Below are positions 25,957 through 33,376 of a DNA stretch of 64,000 nucleotides, in pieces. Under the pieces are notes generated by a model. That model was given only the letters and a program-made list of their open reading frames with translations, was not told the origin of the DNA and ran no database searches. The stretch is from Microcoleus sp. EPA2 (lineage in GTDB: Bacteria > Cyanobacteriota > Cyanobacteriia > Cyanobacteriales > Microcoleaceae). The first letter of the stretch is position 1. The number at the start of each line of letters is the position of its first letter. The DNA is taken from the NCBI GenBank assembly GCA_020882975.1, contig JAHRFD010000009.1:43164-107163 (forward strand), read 5' to 3'. Both the position numbers and the translations under genes were made by a program.

Positions 25957-27003
25957 ATGGAAAAAGAAACAGGAAAAATACCAGCTTCGCTGTTGACCCT
26001 AGTTGGTGGACTAGCGATCGCAGCAATCAGCTTCTGGTATGGTCAAAACAACCACCTAATGCCAGAGCAAGCTTCAGAACAAGCGCCACTGGTAGACAAT
26101 TTTTTTAATCTGATGACCACGATCGCCACAGCCCTATTTATAGTGGTAGAAGGCGCGATCGTCTATTTCGCGGTCAAATTTCGCTACCGCCCCGGAGACG
26201 AAACCGACGGTCCACCCATCAGCGAAAACTTTGCCTTAGAAATCTTCTGGACAGCAATACCAGCAATTCTGGTGATTGGTGTGGGCATCTACAGCGTGGA
26301 AGTCTTTAGAGATATGGGAGGCTTCGATCCCGGTGGCAGTCAAGTGATGGCTCACGTTCACGACTCCACCCACGCAGCTCATAAAATGCCCAAAGGCAGT
26401 GCCATGGCAGCTCCCCTCATCGCCGATTCAGGAACCAGAGCATCAGAAATGGCGGCAGAAATGGGTGGCACACCAACCGCAAAATACGGTTTCGGAGCCA
26501 AACCTTCGGAGACAGGAAAATTCGCAGGCGTGACTGTCAACGTCACGGGGATGCAATACGCCTGGATATTTAACTATCCCGACAGCGGAGTCACCTCTGG
26601 AGAACTCCATGTCCCCACGGGTAAATCAGTTCAACTCAACCTTTCGGCTGTTGACGTGATCCACTCCTTCTGGGTCCCCCAATTCCGGCTCAAACAAGAT
26701 GCGATTCCCGGAATCCCCACGGAATTGCGGTTTGTCGCCACCAAACCTGGTGACTATCCCGTCTTTTGTGCGGAACTTTGTGGTGGCTACCACGGCGCCA
26801 TGCGGACTCGCGTGATTGTTCATACTCCTGAAGAATACGAAAACTGGCTCAAAGAAAGCCAGATTGCTCAAGAGCTAGATGTCGATCGCGCGATCGCAGT
26901 TAATCCGGCTAACTTGTCAGAATCCGAATTTCTAGCTCCCTACGTTAGCAATATGGGGATTAATCCCGAAACCGTCGCTCAACTCCAACCGACTAGGAAT
27001 TAA
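25957..27003 (+). CDS. ctaC: Cytochrome c oxidase subunit II
   Basis: A 348-aa subunit carrying the CuA centre, which accepts electrons from cytochrome c or plastocyanin and passes them to subunit I. There are two N-terminal helices (LLTLVGGLAIAAISFWYG, and IATALFIVVEGAIVYF with FRYRPGDETDGPP after it). The CuA ligands are in VDVIHSFWVPQF and CAELCGGYHGAM. Between the second helix and the CuA domain lies a His- and Met-rich insertion (MAHVHDSTHAAHKMPKG) of about 60 residues. GAAGG precedes the ATG. First gene of the ctaCDE cluster; ctaD follows after 107 bp. Confidence 0.97.
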   Translation: MEKETGKIPASLLTLVGGLAIAAISFWYGQNNHLMPEQASEQAPLVDNFFNLMTTIATALFIVVEGAIVYFAVKFRYRPGDETDGPPISENFALEIFWTAIPAILVIGVGIYSVEVFRDMGGFDPGGSQVMAHVHDSTHAAHKMPKGSAMAAPLIADSGTRASEMAAEMGGTPTAKYGFGAKPSETGKFAGVTVNVTGMQYAWIFNYPDSGVTSGELHVPTGKSVQLNLSAVDVIHSFWVPQFRLKQDAIPGIPTELRFVATKPGDYPVFCAELCGGYHGAMRTRVIVHTPEEYENWLKESQIAQELDVDRAIAVNPANLSESEFLAPYVSNMGINPETVAQLQPTRN

Positions 27004-27110
27004 AAAAAACCAATTAAAAATTAAAAATGCCACAAAAAATTGCACATTTTTAATTTTTAATTGGACATTTCTAATCCTAGATAAATTAATTAAAATTCCA
27101 AACATATCAA

Positions 27111-28892
27111 ATGGCACAAGCACAACTTCCGGTAAATACGCCGCCAGAAATCAAAGGCGATACTTATTCCCACCATCCAAAAGCGTGGAAATGGTATGAC
27201 TACTTTACTTTCAACATAGACCACAAAGTAATTGGTATTCAATACCTAGTAACAGCCTTTATTTTCTACCTCATTGGCGGATTAATGGCGATGGCAATGC
27301 GGGCGGAACTTTACACCCCCGATTCCGACTTTCTCGACCCAAACCTCTACAACGCTTTTCTGACCAACCACGGGACGATCATGATTTTCCTGTGGATCGT
27401 GCCAGCAGCCATTGGCGGATTCGGCAACTTTTTAGTCCCGCTAATGCTCGGTGCTAGAGACATGGCGTTTCCCAAGCTCAACGCGATCGCCTTTTGGGTG
27501 AATCCCCCCGCCGGACTTATCCTCATGAGCAGTTTCTTCTTCGGAGGAGCTCAATCGGGTTGGACCTCCTATCCGCCACTGAGCGTGATTACAGCCAACA
27601 CCGCTCAATCAATGTGGATTTTGTCGATCGTCCTAGCAGGAACCTCCTCAATTTTGGGTTCCCTCAACTTTGTGGTCACCATCCTCAAAATGAAAGTTCC
27701 CAGCATGAAATGGGATCAACTTCCCCTATTTTGCTGGTCAATTTTAGCAACTTCCGTCCTCGCACTGGTATCAACGCCAGTATTAGCAGTGGGCTTAACA
27801 TTGCTCCTGTTTGATATCAACTTCGGCACCTCATTCTACAAACCAGATGCCGGCGGCAACGTCGTTATTTACCAACATTTATTCTGGTTTTATTCCCACC
27901 CGGCAGTTTATTTGATGATTCTGCCCATCTTCGGGATCATGTCCGAAGTGATCCCAGTTCACGCCCGCAAACCGATTTTTGGCTATAAGGCGATCGCCTA
28001 TTCCAGCTTAGCCATCTGCCTAGTTGGATTATTCGTTTGGGTGCACCATATGTTCACCAGCGGTACACCTCCCTGGATGCGGATGTTCTTCACCGTTTCC
28101 ACCCTAATTGTGGCAGTTCCCACCGGTGTGAAGATTTTCGGTTGGACAGCTACCCTGTGGGGCGGTAAAATCCGTTACACCAGTGCGATGTTATTTGCGA
28201 TCGGCTTATTGATGATGTTCGTTTTCGGTGGATTGACCGGAGTCACCTTAGGCACTGCGCCCTTCGATGTCCACGTACACGACAGCTACTACGTCGTCGG
28301 TCACTTCCACTACGTGCTCTTTGGCGGTTCCGTCTTCGGCCTCTACGCCGGAATTTACCACTGGTTCCCCAAAATCACCGGCAGGATGTACAACGAAACC
28401 TGGGGCCGCGTTCACTTCGTCCTCACCTTCATCGGCACCAACCTCACTTTCTTACCCATGCACCAACTGGGTTTGCAAGGAATGCCCCGCCGGATTGCCA
28501 TGTATGACCCCCAATTCGAGTCATTGAATAAACTTTGCACCTACGGTTCAATTCTGCTCGGATTTTCCATACTTCCCTTCTTCTTCAACATGATTTGGAG
28601 TTGGATGTACGGTCCCAAAGCCAGCAGCAACCCTTGGGAAGCCTTAACTTTGGAATGGACAACTGCTTCGCCACCCATCATTGAAAACTGGGAAGTATTG
28701 CCCGTTGTCACTCACGGCCCCTACGACTACGGTATGAATAATTTCGTTCCGAACATCGATCCTTTAGGTGTCCTGATTCCAGCAGGTAATCAAAAAGCTC
28801 AATCTTCTACCTCTGTTTTAGTGGCTGAATCTGAACCAGTTGCAACTAAGAAAGCTGACGATGGCAACGGATCGAGTCAGAATGGTCATTAA
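27111..28892 (+). CDS. ctaD: Cytochrome c oxidase subunit I
   Basis: A 593-aa catalytic subunit with 12 membrane helices holding heme a, heme a3 and CuB. Ligand motifs are visible: TNHGTIMIFLW (heme a His), FWFYSHPAVYLMILPIFGIMSEV (CuB His and the cross-linked Tyr region), VHHMFTSG (CuB His pair) and HDSYYVVGHFHYVLFGG (heme a3 and heme a His). A hydrophilic C-terminal tail of about 40 residues follows. It reduces oxygen to water and pumps protons across the cytoplasmic or thylakoid membrane. No good Shine-Dalgarno before ATG 27111. Confidence 0.98.
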   Translation: MAQAQLPVNTPPEIKGDTYSHHPKAWKWYDYFTFNIDHKVIGIQYLVTAFIFYLIGGLMAMAMRAELYTPDSDFLDPNLYNAFLTNHGTIMIFLWIVPAAIGGFGNFLVPLMLGARDMAFPKLNAIAFWVNPPAGLILMSSFFFGGAQSGWTSYPPLSVITANTAQSMWILSIVLAGTSSILGSLNFVVTILKMKVPSMKWDQLPLFCWSILATSVLALVSTPVLAVGLTLLLFDINFGTSFYKPDAGGNVVIYQHLFWFYSHPAVYLMILPIFGIMSEVIPVHARKPIFGYKAIAYSSLAICLVGLFVWVHHMFTSGTPPWMRMFFTVSTLIVAVPTGVKIFGWTATLWGGKIRYTSAMLFAIGLLMMFVFGGLTGVTLGTAPFDVHVHDSYYVVGHFHYVLFGGSVFGLYAGIYHWFPKITGRMYNETWGRVHFVLTFIGTNLTFLPMHQLGLQGMPRRIAMYDPQFESLNKLCTYGSILLGFSILPFFFNMIWSWMYGPKASSNPWEALTLEWTTASPPIIENWEVLPVVTHGPYDYGMNNFVPNIDPLGVLIPAGNQKAQSSTSVLVAESEPVATKKADDGNGSSQNGH

Positions 28893-28911
28893 TTAGTCAA
28901 AAATAGGACTG

Positions 28912-29060
28912 ATACCAATTTAATGTGAAGTTGCATATATTTCGATCCCCCTCGCATCCCCCGCATCGTTGCGGGGACTTTGAGCGGAATCTTGTCCCCC
29001 CCTCCCACCAGGGGGGCTAGGGGGGATCAGATTCTATGCAGCTTCATAAAAAACTGGTAT
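28912..29060. mobile_element. MITE-like element, second copy, between ctaD and ctaE
   Basis: 149 bp bounded by ATACCAATTT and AAACTGGTAT. It shares the left end AATGTGAAGTTGCA, the GATCCCCCT tract and the right end AGATTCTATGCAGC with the copy at 21501-21645. The internal hairpin arm differs (GCATCGTTGCGG). It separates ctaD from ctaE, so it may end or attenuate the ctaCD transcript. Confidence 0.8.
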
Positions 29061-29103
29061 GACACCAAAAACCCTGGTGATTGAGCGAAGTCGAAACCTT
29101 AGT

Positions 29104-29148
29104 CCCTTCGAGTTCGCTCAAAGTAAAAAATTGAGCAAACTCGAAGGG
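29104..29148. terminator. 18-bp inverted repeat between ctaD and ctaE
   Basis: CCCTTCGAGTTCGCTCAA and its complement TTGAGCAAACTCGAAGGG pair with a single mismatch around a 9-nt loop. A related sequence, TTGAGCGAAGTCGAAACC, lies just upstream. No T-run follows, so it may be a processing or attenuation hairpin, or another dispersed repeat, rather than a true terminator. Confidence 0.55.
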
Positions 29149-29269
29149 AGCAAATTTTTCACCAGCCCCCGCTCATAGTAAAACAACAGCATCGTCCCAT
29201 ACCCGACTTCTTGGAGAAGTCTAGGATCTCAAACAAGATAGTTTCAAGCGTTCAATATTGGAGACTTTT

Positions 29270-29911
29270 ATGCAAGGTTCAGCAATTGATAGCCCAGAAA
29301 GTGTACTCAACTCGTCAGTCCCCCCAGTAGCCTCCGCCAGCGCCGCGGAACACCATGAAGAACACCCAGATTTGCGACTGTTTGGGCTCGTGACTTTTCT
29401 AATTTCTGAATCCCTCATGTTTGGAGGGCTGTTTGCCACTTACTTATTATTGCGAGGTGGTGCAGAATCTTGGCCACCAGAAGGCACAGAAGTAGAATTA
29501 TTGTTACCGACAATCAACACAATTATTCTGGTTTCCAGCAGTTTTGTAATTCACTTCGGTGACACAGCGGTGAAAAAGAATGATATCAAAGGAATGCGAC
29601 TTTGGTACGCCATTACTGCGGTGATGGGACTTGTTTTCTTAGCAGGTCAAGTTTACGAATATATGACCTTGGGTTATGGCTTGACTGAGAATATATTTGC
29701 TAACTGTTTCTATGTGATGACCGGTTTCCACGGTTTGCACGTTTTTCTTGGTATCTGCTTAATTTTGGGCGTGCTGTGGCGGAGTCGCCGCGAGGGTCAT
29801 TACTCAAATGTTAAGCACACAGGCATCGAAATGGCAGAAATTTACTGGCACTTCGTAGACATTATTTGGATTGTTTTGTTCTTGCTAATTTACGTCCTCA
29901 CTCTTTTCTAA
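29270..29911 (+). CDS. ctaE: Cytochrome c oxidase subunit III
   Basis: I place the start at ATG 29270 (MQGSAIDSPESV) because GGAG lies 7 nt upstream; an in-frame TTG at 29258 overlaps that signal. The 213-aa protein has five membrane helices. It contains the family features LRLFGLVTFLISESLMFGGLFATYLLLRG, GFHGLHVFLGICL and the C-terminal WHFVDIIWIVLFLLIYVL. It is a structural subunit of the aa3 oxidase. It is separated from ctaD by 377 bp of repeats and followed at once by a strong terminator. Confidence 0.96.
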   Translation: MQGSAIDSPESVLNSSVPPVASASAAEHHEEHPDLRLFGLVTFLISESLMFGGLFATYLLLRGGAESWPPEGTEVELLLPTINTIILVSSSFVIHFGDTAVKKNDIKGMRLWYAITAVMGLVFLAGQVYEYMTLGYGLTENIFANCFYVMTGFHGLHVFLGICLILGVLWRSRREGHYSNVKHTGIEMAEIYWHFVDIIWIVLFLLIYVLTLF

Positions 29912-29929
29912 ATTGCTAGTAGATTCAGC

Positions 29930-29957
29930 AAAAAACCCCCAGCCTTGGGGGTTTTTT
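29930..29957 (+). terminator. Rho-independent-type terminator after ctaE
   Basis: AAAAAACCCCC, a 6-nt loop AGCCTT and GGGGGTTTTTT form a perfect 11-bp stem that ends in a T-run, 18 bp after the ctaE stop. It would also work on the opposite strand. Confidence 0.9.
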
Positions 29958-30019
29958 ATTTTTTTAACACTGGCTGCTCCTTCGGCGGTTTAAAACCCCG
30001 TTCATATCGTTTCCGGCTA

Positions 30020-30103
30020 CATCGTCAGGTGATTTAACCGCAGAGAACACAGAGGACACAGAGGACACAGAGGGAGAGAATAGAGAGATGAATAATTCAG
30101 ATG
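30020..30103. repeat. Dispersed repeat with CAGAGGACACAGAGGACACA core
   Basis: Tandem ACAGAGG(A)CAC units are bounded by CATCG...GATTTAACC on the left and GATGAATAATTCAGATG on the right. The same outline recurs at 46298-46368 and, in part, near 44900. The whole interval 29958-30424 contains no gene; the rest looks like unique spacer with short repeats such as CTTCGAC. Confidence 0.7.
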
Positions 30104-30424
30104 CTACCGGATTTGATATCAATAGTCAAACTTTCGTTTACCTCAGCAGACAAGTAAGATTGAGGGATATTTAAGCCTGTTGCTATATCAGCAGTCGGGT
30201 TTCTGGCTATAATGTAGTGTAAAAATATGATGACTTATATAGCCTTTCTCAGAAAGAGGAGGTACGATCGAGAATTGGTAATAGGTAATTGGTAATGCCC
30301 TATACTTCGACAACGCTGGAGCCCAAGTACCCTAGGCCCCATACTTCGACTTCGCTCAGCGGCAGACAAGTTGATTTACTAATCAAAAATATACAAATTA
30401 TCCACCATTTAAAATTATACACCC

Positions 30425-31858
30425 ATGTCTCAAAAAAATGAAACAGTTATTCTAGTGTTATCCTTAGCAATTACCCTGGCGCTAGCCAGTGCAGGTATTT
30501 GGTGGCTGACAAAGAGTAAAGACATCAATTTAGGGAGTAAGTCTTCGGAAAAATTGATTTCTGACAATTCCACAACAGCCAACGCTTCGCAATCACAACA
30601 GTCTATAGAGCAGCGTTTGAGCCTAGGGGAAAAACTGTTAATTCCAGGGGGAGCAACGACCAAAAAACAAGAAGCTGTAGCAGCGATCGCCTCTAGCAAC
30701 TACAATACAGCTATTTCCAATCTAGAAGCCTCCCTACAAACAAATCGCAACGATCCAGAAGCCTTAATTTATCTCAATAACGCCCGGATTGGCGACCAAA
30801 AATCCTATACTATTGCTGTGGCTGTTCCCATTGGTAGCGATATCAATGCAGCTCAAGAAATTCTGCGGGGCGTGGCTCAAGCTCAAAATGAAATCAACCA
30901 AAGTGGTGGGATTAGCAGTATTCCTTTAAAAGTGCTGATTGCTAATGATGATAATAACCCAGAGATAGCCTCCAAAATAGCCAGTGATTTAGCTAGAAAA
31001 TCGGAAGTTTTAGGAGTAGTCGGACATTTTGGCTCTGATGTCACCCTCGCAGCCAGTAAGGTTTATCAACAAAATCAATTAGTAGCAATTTCTCCTACCA
31101 GTACCTCTGTACAACTGTCTGGGATTGGTAGTAATATATTTAGGACAGTACCGAGCGATCGATTTGCGGCTAATGCTCTTTCTCGCTATATGTTAGGAAA
31201 ATTGAAAAAGCAAAAAGTTGTGGTTTTTTTCAATTCTACCAGCAGTTACAGCAACTCTTTAAAAAATGAATTTACCACGGCTATCTACGCAGATGGAGGA
31301 CAAATTATATCGGAGTTTGATTTAGCTAACGGCAATTTTAATGCTGCTGATAGCGTTGAAAAAGCGATCGCCCAAGGAGCAGAAGCTATCATGTTAGCAT
31401 CAAACTCTAGCACCATAGAGCAAGCTTTGCAAGTAGTGAAATTCAACGCCAAACGGCTGCCATTATTAGCTGGAGATGGCGCTTATACGGCTAAAATACT
31501 ACAAATTGGTGCAGCGGGAGCAACAGGTATGACGATCGCAGTTCCTTGGCACATTCTGGCAGATCCCCAGTCCAGTTTTCCCCAAGCATCAAAACTTTTG
31601 TGGAATGCTGAAGTCAGTTGGCGTACAGCTTTAGCCTACGACGCGGCGAAAGCTTTAATTGCTGGTTTACAGGTGAATCCGACTCGTAGCGGCATTCAAA
31701 AAGCTCTCTCAGCGTCAGATTTTTCGGTAATGGGGGCGAATGGTGCGATTCGATTTTTAGCTTCGGGCGATCGCAATCAAGCCGTTCAGTTAGTAACTGT
31801 GCAACCGGGAAATCGCACCAGTTACGGTTATGATTTTGTACCGATATCTGGTTTGTGA
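30425..31858 (+). CDS. ABC-transporter-type substrate-binding protein (Leu/Ile/Val family)
   Basis: A 477-aa protein with a single N-terminal membrane anchor (ETVILVLSLAITLALASAGIWWL). A short helical, TPR-like stretch follows (AIASSNYNTAISNLEASLQTNRNDPEALIYLNNARIG). Then comes a type-I periplasmic binding domain, from YTIAVAVPIGSDINAAQEILRGVAQAQNEIN through VVGHFGSD and AISPTSTSVQLSG to the end. The ligand is probably an amino acid or similar. No permease or ATPase gene is nearby, so it may serve as a sensor or pair with distant transport genes. Confidence 0.88.
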   Translation: MSQKNETVILVLSLAITLALASAGIWWLTKSKDINLGSKSSEKLISDNSTTANASQSQQSIEQRLSLGEKLLIPGGATTKKQEAVAAIASSNYNTAISNLEASLQTNRNDPEALIYLNNARIGDQKSYTIAVAVPIGSDINAAQEILRGVAQAQNEINQSGGISSIPLKVLIANDDNNPEIASKIASDLARKSEVLGVVGHFGSDVTLAASKVYQQNQLVAISPTSTSVQLSGIGSNIFRTVPSDRFAANALSRYMLGKLKKQKVVVFFNSTSSYSNSLKNEFTTAIYADGGQIISEFDLANGNFNAADSVEKAIAQGAEAIMLASNSSTIEQALQVVKFNAKRLPLLAGDGAYTAKILQIGAAGATGMTIAVPWHILADPQSSFPQASKLLWNAEVSWRTALAYDAAKALIAGLQVNPTRSGIQKALSASDFSVMGANGAIRFLASGDRNQAVQLVTVQPGNRTSYGYDFVPISGL

Positions 31859-31936
31859 GCTATTGGTGAGTGTGGAATGTAGGTTATAAATTGATAATTA
31901 GGGATAATTTCTATTAAAATAGAACAACAAGTTTGG

Positions 31937-32572
31937 ATGGTGAATCCTATGACTTCTCAAGTTGTGTCTCCGGTGATAGCTGAATCTTTGCCAGAACAGC
32001 GCGTGGTTTTGGAGGGGGTAAGTTGGCAACAGTATGAATTATTGTTAGCCACTTTTGGCGATGATTTTCCAGCTTTGCGGTTGAGCTATTTGGAAGGAAT
32101 GTTAGAAATTATGAGTACATCTCCCCTGCATGAAGAGCTCAAAAAAATGATTGGGATGCTGATGGAAGCATATTTTCAGGATACAGGTACCCGCTTTCAT
32201 GCGATCGGTTCGGCAACGTTTCGCAAGGTTTCTAAGCAGCGCGGATTGGAGCCTGATGAGTGCTATTGTTTGGGACAGAAAAAGGATTTTCCAGATTTAG
32301 CGATCGAGGTTGTGCTCAGTAGTGGCATTGTGGATAAGTTGGAGATTTACCGAGGGCTGGGAGTGACGGAAGTTTGGGTGTGGGAAGCAGGACGATTTAC
32401 GATTCATCATCTGCGGGCGGAGGGCTATGAATGTGTTGTCAGGAGTGAGTTGTTGCCAGAATGTGACATGGAGTTGTTAGCTAATTATGTCAAGCCAGAG
32501 GAACAGTTTGATGCGGTGATTGCTTTTCGGGATGAATTGAAGATGCGATTGTCTAGCCAACCACAGGAGTGA
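31937..32572 (+). CDS. Uma2 family (DUF820) putative endonuclease
   Basis: A 211-aa Uma2 member. The family segments VVLEGVSWQQYELLLATFGDDFPALRLSYLEGMLEIMSTSPLHEELKKMI, then GLEPDECYCLG and DFPDLAIEVVLSSG (candidate catalytic Asp and Glu), and VTEVWVWEAGRF are present. Start ATG 31937, or ATG 31949 with GGATGG upstream. It lies 78 bp after the binding-protein gene and 84 bp before a fragment that resembles that gene's N-terminus, so it may have inserted between them. Confidence 0.9.
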   Translation: MVNPMTSQVVSPVIAESLPEQRVVLEGVSWQQYELLLATFGDDFPALRLSYLEGMLEIMSTSPLHEELKKMIGMLMEAYFQDTGTRFHAIGSATFRKVSKQRGLEPDECYCLGQKKDFPDLAIEVVLSSGIVDKLEIYRGLGVTEVWVWEAGRFTIHHLRAEGYECVVRSELLPECDMELLANYVKPEEQFDAVIAFRDELKMRLSSQPQE

Positions 32573-32656
32573 GTTGGGTGCATCTCTATTTTGCAAGTAT
32601 ATTCGTAGGAGTGTTTTATTTATGTGTTAAAATACAATCTAAAATTTGATATTATT

Positions 32657-32833
32657 GTGCAAAAAAATAAAACCCCTGTGGTTATTTTGTCACTCTTAAT
32701 GACGATCGCGATAGTAGGTATTGCTATAGGATGGTTTACACGCAGTAGCGTCAATCTGCCGACTCCATCACCACCAACTCGTACTCTTCCCAAGGCACCC
32801 ACCCCAAAACCGCCATCGTCATCTCTCAGATAG
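32657..32833 (+). pseudogene. Short membrane-anchor fragment related to the binding-protein N-terminus
   Basis: The frame beginning GTG 32657 reads MQKNKTPVVILSLLMTIAIVGIAIGWFTRSS and then a Pro/Thr-rich tail PTPSPPTRTLPKAPTPKPPSSS, stopping after 58 residues. The first 30 residues match the layout of the anchor in the 30425 gene (MSQKNETVILVLSLAITLALASAGIWWLTK). No binding domain follows. It is either the remnant of a second copy or a genuine small membrane protein. An upstream GTG at 32624 gives 69 aa. Confidence 0.5.
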
Positions 32834-32850
32834 ATCCAGAATTTTTCAGC

Positions 32851-33240
32851 TTAGTTCAAAACTGGCTTCACAACCAGAATCCCTTTACCTGGGCCTTCAT
32901 AAATTTCGACCCTCGATACTTGTCCACTACCAGCATAATATGTTACATCTGCTTTGGAGCGAGATGGCATTGATTGCCAAACACCATCTTTTGAAAACAC
33001 CACATTAGTTGTGAACCCATCATCCCAAGTAATTATAATTTGATTGGGATTCTGCTTAATTGAACAGCCGATTGTTTGTGCTTGTGGTTGATTCTGTCCG
33101 TAAAAACTGCATTGAGATCGATAATTCTCAGTAGAGTTCTTCGTCTGGGCTTGAACGCTGATACTGAAAGCGGTGACAGATGCTAGGATCACATTTGCTA
33201 CCAAAGCAGTTGTATAAAAAAAAGATGATTTGAGTTTCAT
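32851..33240 (-). CDS. Small exported protein of unknown function
   Basis: A 129-aa protein with a clear signal peptide: KLKSSFFYTTALVANVILASVTAFSISVQAQT, cleavage likely after VQA. The mature part is about 97 residues and beta-rich, with two Cys (SQCSFYG, IGCSIKQ) that could form a disulfide. ITWDDGFTTNVVFSKDGVW and the conserved-looking YYAGSGQVSRVEIYEGPGKGILVV follow. I do not recognise a named family. It is convergent with the fragment at 32657. Confidence 0.75.
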   Translation of the reverse strand: MKLKSSFFYTTALVANVILASVTAFSISVQAQTKNSTENYRSQCSFYGQNQPQAQTIGCSIKQNPNQIIITWDDGFTTNVVFSKDGVWQSMPSRSKADVTYYAGSGQVSRVEIYEGPGKGILVVKPVLN

Positions 33241-33376
33241 GGGTTTCTTAATTTATATAAACATTGCTAACTGGATTTTACCACACTACTTTTATAGCAA
33301 TCCTTGCAGTAGTCTGATTTTTTTACCCCACCCCAACCCTCCCCGAACTCGCTCTGAGGGAGTAAGAAATATGTAG

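Noticed and set aside
25844..26026. Minus-strand 60-aa hydrophobic frame at the ctaC start
   Set aside because: It is antisense to the ctaC N-terminal coding region and lies in the divergent promoter; no independent evidence.
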